Assembly (NCBI GenBank): GCA_964537285.1
Contig: CAZHZT010000027.1
Span: 1-53,453 of the forward strand
Source of the DNA: CAZHZT01 sp964537285
GTDB lineage: Bacteria; Bacteroidota; Bacteroidia; Chitinophagales; Saprospiraceae
DNA length: 53,453 nucleotides
Reading direction: 5' to 3'
The notes beneath the pieces were generated by a model. It was not told the origin of the DNA. It did not search any database and saw only the letters and a list, made by a program, of their open reading frames with translations. Positions 53,378-53,453 of this stretch are shown one piece after another. Within the stretch, counting starts at the first letter, position 1, and each line of letters opens with the position of its first letter. The position numbers and the translations under genes were made by a program.

Positions 53378-53453
53378 ATTAGTTCTTTGACGAATTAATC
53401 CACTAGTGGATTAAGTTGTAAGTTTTTCCACACATAAATTTTGGAGTTTTCGA

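Larger units (their letters stand above)
53129..53453. other. Non-coding spacer upstream of rny
   Basis: About 325 bp, running off the window end. It carries the R1 repeat (53165-53273), a palindrome at 53288-53377, and a boxA-like sequence at 53382-53396 followed by the 20-bp palindrome 53395-53414. No gene is seen. Confidence 0.6.

Noticed and set aside
53382..53414. Start of an rRNA operon suggested by the boxA-like sequence near the window end
   Set aside because: Only the short motif and an 18-20 bp palindrome are visible, with no 16S sequence; the same motif recurs widely in spacers.

Overview
The window looks like ordinary chromosome from a member of the Bacteroidota. The evidence is two proteins with a type IX secretion C-terminal sorting domain (22771-24339 and 36479-37897, both minus), a type IX secretion Plug-type protein (33776-35122), a DUF1501/DUF1800 pair, an OsmC-hydrolase fusion, a single-cysteine DksA/TraR protein, and an ATP synthase cluster that lacks beta and epsilon. 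Gene content and the long Roco protein would suit the Saprospiria, but that family-level placement is a guess. No rRNA, tRNA, CRISPR array, prophage or insertion sequence was found.

Layout. 1-2.9 kb: a leucine-rich-repeat Roco GTPase with a C-terminal segment like a death-like effector-associated domain. 3.1-6.9 kb: dipeptidyl peptidase IV, a YbjQ-type protein, SmpB and a small partner. 6.9-10.9 kb: ftsH and rsfS on the minus strand, divergent from biotin protein ligase. 11-16.3 kb (minus): an SLC12-type cotransporter, a LysM glucosaminidase, and an HD-like/PycTM (Pycsar effector-type) membrane protein whose HD residues are lost. 16.4-20.4 kb: DUF937 protein, LpxR-like lipid A deacylase, an ExbD-like protein, an ECF sigma factor and a DksA-like protein. 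20.9-26.1 kb: an OmpA-domain protein, then DUF1800-DUF1501. 26.3-35.1 kb: a long plus-strand run: Lgt and partner, two cyclophilin lipoproteins, a ROK (polyphosphate) glucokinase, hydrolase-OsmC, class V aminotransferase, 3-methyladenine glycosylase, Plug protein. 35.2-45.2 kb (minus): PdxA, a T9SS surface protein, molybdenum cofactor genes (moeA, moaC, MobB-like/MobA), SulP transporter, Crp/Fnr regulator with a 57-residue ORF and a DUF983 protein, ArsR regulator. 45.3-51.2 kb: atpB-E-F-H-A-G on the minus strand. 51.4-53.1 kb: RNase Y.

The unusual feature is in the spacers. Many carry very long, often perfect palindromes (73-90 bp), several including the stop codon and last codons of the adjacent gene. 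Other spacers carry modular repeats: R1, a pair of inverted boxA-like arms (core gttctttgaca) around an exchangeable hairpin core; R2, a three-hairpin element of about 160-190 bp whose central stem differs between copies but still pairs; R3, a 170-300 bp inverted-repeat element starting about 24 bp upstream of two unrelated minus-strand genes; R4, a short palindrome used alone or as an R1 core; and R5, degenerate AACGG-rich inverted repeats. These are the best candidates for something undescribed. The protein-coding content is mostly conventional, and I do not see a convincing new multi-gene defence or biosynthetic system.
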